DNA from: an uncultured Pseudomonadota bacterium
Lineage (GTDB): Bacteria; Desulfobacterota_B; Binatia; UBA9968
DNA: 25,416 bases
NCBI GenBank assembly: GCA_946478635.1
Contig: CAMLCX010000014.1
Coordinates: 1 to 25,416, forward strand
Reading direction: 5' to 3'
Positions within the stretch are counted from its first letter, which is position 1. Each line of letters starts with the position of its first letter. The position numbers were made by a program, and so were the translations under genes. Below the pieces are notes generated by a model. That model ran no database searches, was not told where the DNA came from, and worked only from the letters and a program-made list of their open reading frames with translations. Positions 15,139 to 22,323 of this stretch are shown piece after piece.

Positions 15139-16866
15139 CTAGTCAAAAACCCGCGCGGGTTTGTTGCCGAGGCGCGCGTATGCGTTTGTGAGGTACTGCG
15201 AGAGCATGCGTTGCGTGTTAAAAAACGAGCCATTAATTGCAATCGCCGAGCGCATCACCTGGGCGAATCTGTCGGGTTCCTGATAGTAGAGCGGCAGGAT
15301 TACGCGTTCGAGCTTTTCGTAAAGTGAGTCGGCCTCGGCGCGTGAGTCGTTTTCCATGTCTCCCGCTGCCCCGATGGACCAGCCAGTGACTCCTTCGATA
15401 TGACCTTCGATCCACCAGCCATCGAGAACGCTCAAGCTGGGCACGCCATTGAGCGCTGCCTTCATGCCGCTCGTTCCCGAGGCTTCCTGCGGTCTGAGCG
15501 GTGTGTTGAGCCAAATATCGACCCCGGAGCAGAGCAATTTACCCAGATCGAGATCGTAATTTTGCAGGTAAACAACGCGTACGTCCTTCGCCAGCGCGGC
15601 CGCCGCCTCAAATATTCGCCGGATGATCTCCTTGCCGCCTTCGTCGCGGGGATGCGCCTTGCCGGCGTAAATGAGCTGTATCGGCCCACCGTTTCGTGCG
15701 ATTTGCTTAAGCCGTTCGAGATTCGAAAAGAGCAAATCACCGCGCTTGTACCCCGTGGCCCGGCGGGCAAAACCGATGGTGAAGACATTTTCGTCCAATT
15801 GACTCCCGGTAAGCCAGCGCACCTGGCGGAGCAATTCCTGTTTCGCTTGTTCGTGCGCCTGACGTATTTCGGGAAGGGGAATACCAATCGCATAACGGAG
15901 ATAACAATTGTCGCTCCGCCAGTTGGTTAAATGTCGATCAAACAACAAGGCGAACGAAGCGGCCGTCCACGTCGCCGCATGCACGCCGTTTGTGATCGCG
16001 GCAATGGGACAATTGGGAAACATGGCTCGCGAAACTTCGGCGTGACGCATGGAAACGGCGTTAACAAACCCCGAAAGACGAAGTGCCAGCTCGGTCATAT
16101 TGAGCGCGCCATTGATCAGTTGGAGTTGGCCAAGGGCGTTGACCCGCTTTTCACCCAATACTTGATAAACCAGTTCAGCGTGAAAGCGGTCATGCCCCGC
16201 CGGCACCGGGGTATGGGTGGTGAAGACACAGCGTCGGCGCACCGCCTCAATGTCGGTTTCCGAATATCGCCTTTCGGGTTGTTCGTGCCCGACTTCTTCC
16301 AGTAGCGCCAGGGTGGCCAACGCCGAGTGGCCCTCGTTCATGTGAAAAATTTCAATTCCCGAATAGCCGAGCGCGCGCACCATAGCGACTCCACCGATGC
16401 CGAGAATAACTTCCTGGCACAGCCGATAGCGCTGATCGCCGCCATAGAGAAAATCCGTGAGACCGCGGTCCGCCGGGCAGTTTTCCTCAAGGTCGGTGTC
16501 GAGAAAAATCAACGGAATAGTGTGACCTGATATACCAGTAAAACGGTATTCCCAGGCAACGATCTGAACGTTGCGACCTTCGATAGAAACGCTCACTCGT
16601 GCCGGAAGACGTTGCAGTCGGGTTTCCGGCGACCAATCCGATGGGCTTTCCGATTGATTGCCGCTGGCATCGAGACTCTGCACAAAATAACCTTTGCGGT
16701 GAACTAACGAAACCGCAATCAACGGTATTTCCAAGTCGGCTGCCGAACGCAGCATGTCGCCGGCTAGAACACCTAAACCCCCGCTGTACGTAGGGATTTT
16801 CGAGTCGACGGCCACATCCATTGAAAAGTAAGCGACACGCTCGATGGGGGAGGATTGATTGCTCAT
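15139..16866 (-). CDS. glgP: Alpha-glucan phosphorylase
   Basis: The 575-residue phosphorylase belongs to the short bacterial/archaeal alpha-glucan phosphorylase group, which releases glucose 1-phosphate from glycogen or maltodextrin with pyridoxal phosphate. It opens 'AYFSMDVAVDSKIPTYSGGLGVLAGD', has 'HMNEGHSA' and 'TTHTPVPAGHD', and 'FARRATGYKRGDL' in the second lobe. The cofactor site is 'EASGTSGMKAALNG', with K469 as the pyridoxal lysine. There is no N-terminal DUF3417 extension, in contrast with the longer (about 850 aa) members. The ATG at 16864-16866 fits the family start; an in-frame TTG at 16926 would add 20 residues without similarity. No other glycogen gene is adjacent. Its last codons contain a perfect 16-bp palindrome (15147-15162). 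Confidence 0.94.
   Translation of the reverse strand: MSNQSSPIERVAYFSMDVAVDSKIPTYSGGLGVLAGDMLRSAADLEIPLIAVSLVHRKGYFVQSLDASGNQSESPSDWSPETRLQRLPARVSVSIEGRNVQIVAWEYRFTGISGHTIPLIFLDTDLEENCPADRGLTDFLYGGDQRYRLCQEVILGIGGVAMVRALGYSGIEIFHMNEGHSALATLALLEEVGHEQPERRYSETDIEAVRRRCVFTTHTPVPAGHDRFHAELVYQVLGEKRVNALGQLQLINGALNMTELALRLSGFVNAVSMRHAEVSRAMFPNCPIAAITNGVHAATWTAASFALLFDRHLTNWRSDNCYLRYAIGIPLPEIRQAHEQAKQELLRQVRWLTGSQLDENVFTIGFARRATGYKRGDLLFSNLERLKQIARNGGPIQLIYAGKAHPRDEGGKEIIRRIFEAAAALAKDVRVVYLQNYDLDLGKLLCSGVDIWLNTPLRPQEASGTSGMKAALNGVPSLSVLDGWWIEGHIEGVTGWSIGAAGDMENDSRAEADSLYEKLERVILPLYYQEPDRFAQVMRSAIAINGSFFNTQRMLSQYLTNAYARLGNKPARVFD
15147..15162. repeat. 16-bp perfect palindrome at the glgP 3' end
   Basis: AAACCCGCGCGGGTTT is a perfect palindrome within the last codons of glgP. 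It lies 37 bases after the stop of the convergent hydrolase gene. In RNA from either strand it would form a GC-rich stem with a minimal loop. It may help end transcription in both directions, but there is no long T-run on either side, so this is not a standard intrinsic terminator. Confidence 0.4.
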
Positions 16867-17060
16867 TGGTCGTGTTCTTATTGGACGAGTCTGGGGGATT
16901 GTTGTGTAGCTGGAGAATTGCGACAAGCCGTTGTCATCCGCTTATTTGGCAATCAATCAATTGGTATCACAACTGCTTTTCGCGAGCAATTATTGGCATA
17001 CTTGGGAGCAAGCATAGTGCCAGCCTAAGTCTCTCGGGATGATCCAAACCGGCCTGTAAT

Positions 17061-17774
17061 TTATCGTAAATTGAAGCAATTGCGCAGTTCCTCCCAGGAG
17101 CGGTAATTGCTTAAATTCCGCAGCACGGCCAGGGTCGGCGGCACCATGCGGAATTCTCCCTCTTCGGCTCGCTGAAGAGCTGCGCTAGGGACAATCCATA
17201 AGCTTTCTGATATCTCCTCCGAGGCATGTAAGGGGTTTTGACCCCTCGGTAGTGCGGCTAGATAAAAGCGGGTATCGAATCGAACTCGGTAATGCTCCGG
17301 TGTAATTCGATGAAAAATATAGCTCAGCGGCGACACATCGCAAAAAAGGCCCTCGGAAATAAGCAGGTCTGCTAACGCGATATTGCCTTGTTGCAATGCT
17401 GCGCGCTTGCCCGCCAAGCGTTCGGAGATTTCCTCGGGAAGCATCGGCGCCGCTTTGCCCGACATGAAAAAATGGACCCCTACCTCTTCAAACAGTTCGC
17501 GCGCTGCCGCCACCCAATATGCGAGACAGATCTCCGGCTCAAACTCCGCGCCGAGTTTTTGCTTCGCTTCAGCAGGGGTCATGCCGAGGGTCCGGCCGAT
17601 CATACCTGTCGAATAGTCACCCTTCTCAACTCGCCCACCCGGAAAGACATAAACCCCGGCGTAGGTGTCCATCTCATCGGGTCGGCGATTGATATAAAGT
17701 TCGAATTTACCGTGCGGGTCAGGTCGAACGAGAACCACTGTCGAGGCAGGGAGCGGAGTTGCGGCTTGCGCCAT
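17061..17774 (-). CDS. Nudix hydrolase, NUDT19-like with split Nudix box
   Basis: The 237-residue Nudix hydrolase hydrolyses a nucleoside diphosphate linked to another group; related NUDT19 and RP2p enzymes act on coenzyme A or acyl-CoA esters. The first half of the Nudix box is 'VFPGGRVEKGD' (43-53) and the second half is 'RELFEEVGV' (92-100). About 30 extra residues lie between them, including 'GMTPAEAKQKL'. An insertion at this point is the hallmark of the NUDT19/RP2p group. The ATG at 17772-17774 has AAGGA seven bases upstream and is preferred over an extension to 17909. It begins 55 bases after the end of the first coiled-coil/peptidase-like gene and is probably co-transcribed with it. 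Confidence 0.88.
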   Translation of the reverse strand: MAQAATPLPASTVVLVRPDPHGKFELYINRRPDEMDTYAGVYVFPGGRVEKGDYSTGMIGRTLGMTPAEAKQKLGAEFEPEICLAYWVAAARELFEEVGVHFFMSGKAAPMLPEEISERLAGKRAALQQGNIALADLLISEGLFCDVSPLSYIFHRITPEHYRVRFDTRFYLAALPRGQNPLHASEEISESLWIVPSAALQRAEEGEFRMVPPTLAVLRNLSNYRSWEELRNCFNLR

Positions 17775-17829
17775 TTGGATTCCTTTTCGAATATCTTTAT
17801 GAAACTGCGAAGCCAAGCGCGTAAACGAC

Positions 17830-18603
17830 TCACAAGCGCGGCGATGGTTTGCCGATATGGATGTGTGCGCCCGTCGCTGCGCCGGGAACCGCGCTCCGGA
17901 AAGCGACAAATGGAATCCCCGATTGGCGTAGATAGTTCAGCAACGATTGGCCTTCTTTGCTATCTGGATGAAGCGCGACATCCATCGCATCGCGATGGTC
18001 GAATCGCAACCGATCATGAGTGGCCGTTTGACCAAGCGCGCTGATCGGCAAGGATCGACCGAAAGTCTCAAGAAAAAATTTTTCGATCCGTGAAGCGTCA
18101 CCGAGCCTCCACAATGTGCCCCCATTGAAGCGCAAAAATCTGCCGTTTTCGCTGTAGCCACCTAACGCCAAACGGGGCAGACGCAGCAACTCGTCGCGCA
18201 TGGCGACTTCGGTAATTGCCATGTCGGTTTCGGCCAACCAGCGTTTGTCTTCGTCGACTCTAATCATCGCCTCGGCGAGCGCGTTCTCCGCTTGCAGCAC
18301 ATCGCTGCGCGCGATCAGACCCTGGTGATAAAGCTCCCGCTGCCTTTGGTATTCTTCGACGCGCCTCTGCCGCTCTGTCTCATGGAGCGCCATGAGTTTT
18401 TCAGCGCCGGCCCGCGTCTCCTTTATTTTCTGAATGACTTCGGTGCGAGCGCGCGATAATTCAGATTCTGAAGGGCTAGCTCGCCGGCTTACGGCGGCGC
18501 GCAATGGCGCCTGGCTTCGCGATTCCTGCGCACTCGCCAGGTCACAACATAATGCCAGGATCGCCAGCCATCCCGTCAAATCGCTGAGTTTTAAAGAGCC
18601 CAT
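17830..18603 (-). CDS. Exported coiled-coil protein with LAS-like metallopeptidase candidate domain (paralog A)
   Basis: The 257-residue protein has a signal peptide (cleavage likely after DLASA, about residue 25). A long coiled coil follows at about 48-135. Its 'LYHQGLIARSDVLQAENALAEA' segment resembles the alpha-hairpin of TolC or HlyD proteins. The C-terminal domain (about 140-257) is 'RLPRLALGGYSENGRFLRFNGG...' followed by H196, H203-x4-D208 in HRDAMD, H212-P-D, and H247-I-H249 in ATGAHIHIG. An H-x(3-6)-D motif followed by a C-terminal HxH is the layout of LAS zinc peptidases (M15, M23), and 'TGAHIH' recalls M23 'TGPHLHF'. Assignment as a peptidase is inference. A paralog lies at 20519-21286, about 60% identical by eye over the C-terminal domain. 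The gene is divergent from a secreted protease gene and upstream of the Nudix gene. Confidence 0.8.
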   Translation of the reverse strand: MGSLKLSDLTGWLAILALCCDLASAQESRSQAPLRAAVSRRASPSESELSRARTEVIQKIKETRAGAEKLMALHETERQRRVEEYQRQRELYHQGLIARSDVLQAENALAEAMIRVDEDKRWLAETDMAITEVAMRDELLRLPRLALGGYSENGRFLRFNGGTLWRLGDASRIEKFFLETFGRSLPISALGQTATHDRLRFDHRDAMDVALHPDSKEGQSLLNYLRQSGIPFVAFRSAVPGAATGAHIHIGKPSPRL

Positions 18604-18757
18604 GGTTCTATTCGGTCCAAGGTCCAGAGTTTAAAAAGTTAGCGTATTTAGGTCAAGGCGCTTGGCCGGCTGCATTGATAGGCACTCCATATTGTCGCGA
18701 AGCTGCCGGCAGGGTAAGATCACAAAATCGATGGGTTTAGCGCTCGCGAATAAGAAC

Positions 18758-19546
18758 ATGTTTAGGTTTGAAAGATTTCGAGTGGGTCTGGCTTGCATCA
18801 CCGCTGCCGTCATTTCATTCACCTCGGTCAGCGCCACGGCAGCGCAGAACTTGCCCGACACCATCGAGAGAATCAAACCGGCGATCGTTGGCATAGGCAC
18901 CTTTGAGAGAACACGCCGGCCGCCTTCGGTGTTTCGTGGCACCGGATTCGCGATCGCCGACGGACTTCACGTGGTTACCAATGCTCACGTTTTGTTGGAA
19001 AAAGTCGATAGTAACAAGAAAGAAATTGTTGCCGTGTTTGCCGGGAAGGCAAACGCGATCGACATGCGCGAAGCCATTAAGATCGCCGAGGACCTGGAGC
19101 ATGATATCGCCATACTTAAAATAACCGGCCGGCCTTTGACGGCGCTGGCTTTGGGTGATTCCAATCGTGTCCGAGAGGGGGAAACCTACGCCTTTACCGG
19201 TTTCCCAATCGGCATGGTTCTCGGTCTTAACGCGGTTACCCATAGGGCGATCGTTTCATCAATCACGCCGATTGTCATTCCCCAACTTTCCGGCCAGCAA
19301 TTGGAAAAGAAGATCCTGACTCGGTTAGCGGCGCCGTATAACGTCTTTCAACTCGATGCCACCGCCTATCCAGGAAACAGCGGCAGCCCGCTTTACCATC
19401 CGGAAAGCGGGCAGGTCATCGGTATAATTAACAAAGTTTTTATCCAGGAAACGAAAGAGACCGTTATTCAAAAGCCCAGTGGAATCTCTTACGCGATTCC
19501 GATTATCCATGTGCAAGACTTGCTTAAGAAGAGCCGTATCGACTAG
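18758..19546 (+). CDS. Secreted trypsin-like serine protease (S1C type, no PDZ)
   Basis: The 262-residue protease has a canonical signal peptide ending SATAA/QN (about residue 29). The catalytic triad is visible: H77 in TNAHVL, D116 in EHDIAILK and S208 in YPGNSGSPLY. Unlike HtrA/DegP there is no PDZ domain; the protein ends shortly after 'GISYAIPIIHVQDLL'. It therefore may act as a stand-alone processing protease or be regulated through an unknown partner. The ATG at 18758 gives the best signal peptide; the ATG at 18731 (nine more residues) is possible and neither has a strong ribosome binding site. It is divergent from paralog A with 154 bases between, and lies between the two paralogs. 'GLNAVTHRAIVSSITP' is the loop region that differs most from DegP. 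Confidence 0.88.
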   Translation: MFRFERFRVGLACITAAVISFTSVSATAAQNLPDTIERIKPAIVGIGTFERTRRPPSVFRGTGFAIADGLHVVTNAHVLLEKVDSNKKEIVAVFAGKANAIDMREAIKIAEDLEHDIAILKITGRPLTALALGDSNRVREGETYAFTGFPIGMVLGLNAVTHRAIVSSITPIVIPQLSGQQLEKKILTRLAAPYNVFQLDATAYPGNSGSPLYHPESGQVIGIINKVFIQETKETVIQKPSGISYAIPIIHVQDLLKKSRID

Positions 19547-19561
19547 CGCACGCCGGACCAA

Positions 19562-19625
19562 ACCCGCGGCGGGTCTGACGAGATGGACCCAACGTGCGAC
19601 GCTGATCCTTGGTCAGCTGCGTCGC
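19562..19625 (+). other. Two consecutive GC-rich hairpins downstream of the protease gene
   Basis: The first is ACCCG/CGGGT around a CGG loop (19562-19574). The second pairs GCGACGC (19596-19602) with GCGTCGC (19619-19625), extended by TGA/TCA around a seven-base loop with a small bulge. They lie 16-80 bases after the protease stop codon. No T-run follows, so they could stabilise the mRNA end or take part in factor-dependent termination. The remaining stretch to 19752 shows nothing else. Confidence 0.35.
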
Positions 19626-19752
19626 CGTCGAACGCTTGGAGCCAGCGCGAGGACAGGAAGCGAGGAAGCCTTCCGCCCCTACTGGATTTGCTGAGAGACA
19701 AAAAAGGAAATTCCCTCGGACCGTCTTCACCGACCTTCAGCGGAAACCCTGG

Positions 19753-20130
19753 TCAGCGGATGAGGGACAGTAAAGTCGCAATGAAAATAACACCAAAAAT
19801 AACCAACCAAATCATTGACTGATTGGATTCGCCGGCGTTCTCGAGGAAGTCGTTCAACCGCCGCGGATTGCTCGTCCTACTGACATCCAGGAGTTCGTTA
19901 CGAATCGCCTTGAGACGATCGACAACCTCCAGCTGTTTTTCGACCCTGAGCTGCGACCATCGATTGGCATCGACGTTGCCGGTACCATCCGTCACGGTTG
20001 TGCGAATATTTTCGATTTTCGTTTGCTTCAACTTATCGGTTGGCATATCAGCGTTTTTCTCTGAATTCCGCGTCAGCTTGTCGATTTCATCGAGTAAGTG
20101 TTGAATGACTCTGGGTGCGATCTTTCCCAC
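19753..20130 (-). CDS. Tail-anchored membrane protein, hypothetical, 125 aa
   Basis: No family is recognised. The protein is helical and polar, with a Lys/Thr/Asp-rich middle ('DKLKQTKIENIRTTVTDGTGN') and an amphipathic 'EKQLEVVDRLKAIRNELLDV' helix. It ends in a single C-terminal membrane helix, 'SMIWLVIFGVIFIATLLSLIR', so nearly all of it would face the cytoplasm. The start is the GTG at 20128-20130, preceded by GAGAGGA nine bases upstream; an upstream GTG at 20196 has no such support. It lies between the secreted protease and paralog B and is transcribed toward the protease gene. Confidence 0.62.
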   Translation of the reverse strand: MGKIAPRVIQHLLDEIDKLTRNSEKNADMPTDKLKQTKIENIRTTVTDGTGNVDANRWSQLRVEKQLEVVDRLKAIRNELLDVSRTSNPRRLNDFLENAGESNQSMIWLVIFGVIFIATLLSLIR

Positions 20131-20518
20131 GTTCGTCCATCCTCTCCGTGCGTGTTGAATTTGAAAGGCGCAGTGGAAAGCGCCGGTAATTTTCACCCGG
20201 AAACTACCGTTTCACGTCTACTTTAAACTTCATGTGAGCGATTGATCGCCAGTAGGTTCTCGCAACCTAAGTGCCACGTGATCGACGCTAAAGACTCACA
20301 TTGCGGCCAGGCAATAAGAGCCGTGTTTTGCGACGTTTTTTGCGCGTGTCGATGGCAGAAAGCGGAAGAAAGAGCTAATGCGATAACGCGCCGAGCGTAA
20401 ACAACCGTTCACAGCCCGGAAACAAATGTTTACAGGCTGTGCGAGGAAGCGGATTGGAAGCTAAATTCGGAAGACGTTAGTCTGTTCAGGATCGAATCTT
20501 CAGGGCAACCGGAGGCAA
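20131..20518. other. 388-base gene-free stretch with nested inverted repeats
   Basis: No convincing coding frame was found. The main structure is at 20397-20441. CACAGCC (20410-20416) pairs with GGCTGTG (20435-20441), with an inner AAAC/GTTT stem. Alternatively GTAAACA (20397-20403) pairs with TGTTTAC (20427-20433). The two pairings exclude each other. No T-run follows on either strand. Position between the stop of paralog B and the start of the tail-anchored gene, both on the minus strand, would suit a leader with promoter and operator for the latter. Confidence 0.4.
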
Positions 20519-21286
20519 TTAGTGCGCGAGCCGTCCGGAAGGCCTGCCGACGTGAATGTGCGGGCCTGTGGAGGCGCCAGGGACGGAACCGCGAAAAGCG
20601 ATATAAGGGATGCCGCTTTTGCGTAGATGGTCGATAAGAACTTTTCCCTCTAAGCTGTCCGGATGAAGCGCCACATCCATAGAATCACGATGGTCGAAAT
20701 TTAAACGGTTATGAGTATCGGACTGCCCCAAAGCAGTCACGGGCAGTCGTCTGCCAAATGCTTGGGAAAAATACCTCTCGATGCGCGGCGCTTCCCGTAT
20801 CGACCATTTGAATCCACCGTTGAAACGCGCCAAATCGGGCGTCTCGCTGTAACCGTTGATGGGCAGGGGTGGCAGTCGATTGACTTTCTCACCGAGTACA
20901 GCTTCCGTAATGGCGATATCGGTCTCCGTCACCGAGTTGCGCATTTCATGCACGCGCTTAAGTACCGCGACAAACTGTTGCTCCGCTTCCTGAACCTGCT
21001 GTTTTGAGGATTGACCCTCCTGATGAAGTTTGCGCCAGTTGATGACCTCTATCCTTAAACGCGATTGTTCTTTCTCCAAGTCGGCGAGCAGCTTCCGCTC
21101 CTTGGCGAGCGAATTTCTCATTTCGCCGATGGCATCCGAGTTCGTAAAAGTATCGGGTTTTCGGCTAGTGCCAAAGATTTGGCCGGGTGAACTCAGAGTG
21201 TTGACAACCACGAAACCTACCGCGATCAAAGGAAGAATTATCGCGGCTAACAGGACTCGTCGAGGTAGGGCTAGGTCGTGGAACAT
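20519..21286 (-). CDS. Membrane-anchored coiled-coil protein with LAS-like metallopeptidase candidate domain (paralog B)
   Basis: The 255-residue protein is a paralog of the product of 17830-18603. It begins with an uncleaved-looking membrane anchor (about 10-31) instead of a cleavable signal. A coiled coil follows at about 55-130, with 'KLHQEGQSSKQQVQEAEQQ' matching the hairpin segment of paralog A. The C-terminal domain (135-255) is 'RLPPLPINGYSETPDLARFNGG...' with H192, H199-x4-D204 in HRDSMD, H208-P-D and H243-I-H245 in ASTGPHIHVG. All candidate metal ligands of paralog A are conserved here, while the coiled coil has diverged strongly, so the C-terminal domain is under the stronger constraint. 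A LAS-type zinc peptidase fold is inferred from the motifs. The ATG at 21284-21286 has GAGG close upstream. The 97 bases to the next gene upstream hold nothing obvious. Confidence 0.8.
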   Translation of the reverse strand: MFHDLALPRRVLLAAIILPLIAVGFVVVNTLSSPGQIFGTSRKPDTFTNSDAIGEMRNSLAKERKLLADLEKEQSRLRIEVINWRKLHQEGQSSKQQVQEAEQQFVAVLKRVHEMRNSVTETDIAITEAVLGEKVNRLPPLPINGYSETPDLARFNGGFKWSIREAPRIERYFSQAFGRRLPVTALGQSDTHNRLNFDHRDSMDVALHPDSLEGKVLIDHLRKSGIPYIAFRGSVPGASTGPHIHVGRPSGRLAH

Positions 21287-21383
21287 GAGCCTCGAATTTT
21301 AGGGTTTCCGGGCCCACCGGTCAAGCCAAACAAAGGCCCCGATCCGAAGCACCGTTACGGACTACTAAATGTCAGTAGGCTGT

Positions 21384-22139
21384 CTATCCCCTCCGGATCG
21401 CCAGCCAATCCGCCTGCCACGGCGCTTGCCATCGATAGCAAACGATTTCTGCCGGCCTGCTTTCGATCACTAGCGCTGACTCATATGCGTCACCACTATG
21501 TAGGGGTACCAACGACCAACCAGATACATGCGCGAGGATTTGTACCTGTAGCTCGCCGGTGAGTGTGATTTCGACCTCGTCCAATTTTCCCGACAGACCG
21601 GTGCCCTTGGCTTTTAGGAAAGCCTCTTTGCTGGTCCAGCATTGGTAAAACGCGTGGCGTTGCAGCCGCTCCGGAAGCTGGCGCAGAACCACTGCCTCCC
21701 GTTTTGTAAAAAAATGACTGGCTACTTCGTGGAACTCGAAATCCGCTCTGACAAATTCGATATCGATACCGACCTCAGCGCCACTATTGACGGCAACGAG
21801 CGCTCTTTCATGAGAGTGGGAAAGGTTAAACTTTAGTCCGCTTGCCGCCGATGGCAATGCCAATTGCGGCTTGCCGCTCTGGCCGTCGATGAATTTTATG
21901 GTCGCAGGCTCCTCACTTGTATAGCGAGCCAATATAGCGCGCAGGGCCGCATGAGCGACGATGTAGCGTTTTTGATCTCCCTCGAACTTAAATCTCGACG
22001 CTCGTGCTTGTTCCTCAGCCGAGAGTCGGTTACGCCAAGGTGCGGGTTCAAAGCCCGGATCGTCCAGCGCAATCGCCCAGACATGAACATTTCGGCCCAG
22101 TGGCGGGATGGTATCTGGCGGATGCGGCCATTTGTCCAT
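21384..22139 (-). CDS. 4'-phosphopantetheinyl transferase, Sfp type
   Basis: The 251-residue protein transfers the phosphopantetheine arm from coenzyme A to the serine of carrier proteins. Both family motifs are complete. VGIDIE supplies the magnesium ligands D126 and E128, and 'WTSKEAFLKAKGTGL' carries W168, K171, E172 and K176. The N-terminal half has 'RYIVAHAALRAILARY' and 'GKPQL...LKFNLSHSHERALVAV', as in Sfp and Gsp. The about 250-aa length is that of the Sfp type, not the short AcpS type. Start at the ATG (22137-22139); no ribosome binding site is seen. No polyketide or peptide synthetase gene is in the window, so the carrier-protein partner lies elsewhere. It is downstream of the acyl-CoA ligase on the same strand. 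Confidence 0.94.
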   Translation of the reverse strand: MDKWPHPPDTIPPLGRNVHVWAIALDDPGFEPAPWRNRLSAEEQARASRFKFEGDQKRYIVAHAALRAILARYTSEEPATIKFIDGQSGKPQLALPSAASGLKFNLSHSHERALVAVNSGAEVGIDIEFVRADFEFHEVASHFFTKREAVVLRQLPERLQRHAFYQCWTSKEAFLKAKGTGLSGKLDEVEITLTGELQVQILAHVSGWSLVPLHSGDAYESALVIESRPAEIVCYRWQAPWQADWLAIRRG

Positions 22140-22174
22140 GATTGGCAATTCGCAGGCCCCTGAAGAGATAGTTA

Positions 22175-22315
22175 TCCTGGCTCCCCGCTTTCCGGCTGTC
22201 CGGGACGAAGATTATTCCAAAAAAGTTGCGACGCCGGCAACAATGGTTCGAATAACTCCCCAAGGGCGTTTTTGATTTCGCCGAGCAGTTCTTCGTCGTT
22301 ATCTCGGCCCTTAAA
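22175..22315 (-). other. 47-codon protein-like open stretch without start codon
   Basis: Between the acyl-CoA ligase and the transferase, on the same strand, a stretch open between two stops reads 'DNDEELLGEIKNALGELFEPLL' and then 'LFWNNLRPGQPESGEPG'. The first part looks like the first helix of an acyl carrier protein, but there is no phosphopantetheine serine motif and no ATG or GTG. It may be the residue of a small carrier-like gene, or chance. It is in a different frame from the ligase. I would not annotate it as a gene. Confidence 0.25.
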
Positions 22316-22323
22316 TCACCTGT

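Noticed and set aside
17388..18044. 218-codon plus-strand frame across the Nudix and paralog A genes
   Set aside because: It is antisense to two genes with clear motifs and spans their boundary without any domain of its own.
22020..22060. Sequence resembling a tRNA T-arm (gggttcaaagccc)
   Set aside because: No acceptor or anticodon arms surround it, and it lies inside the phosphopantetheinyl transferase gene.
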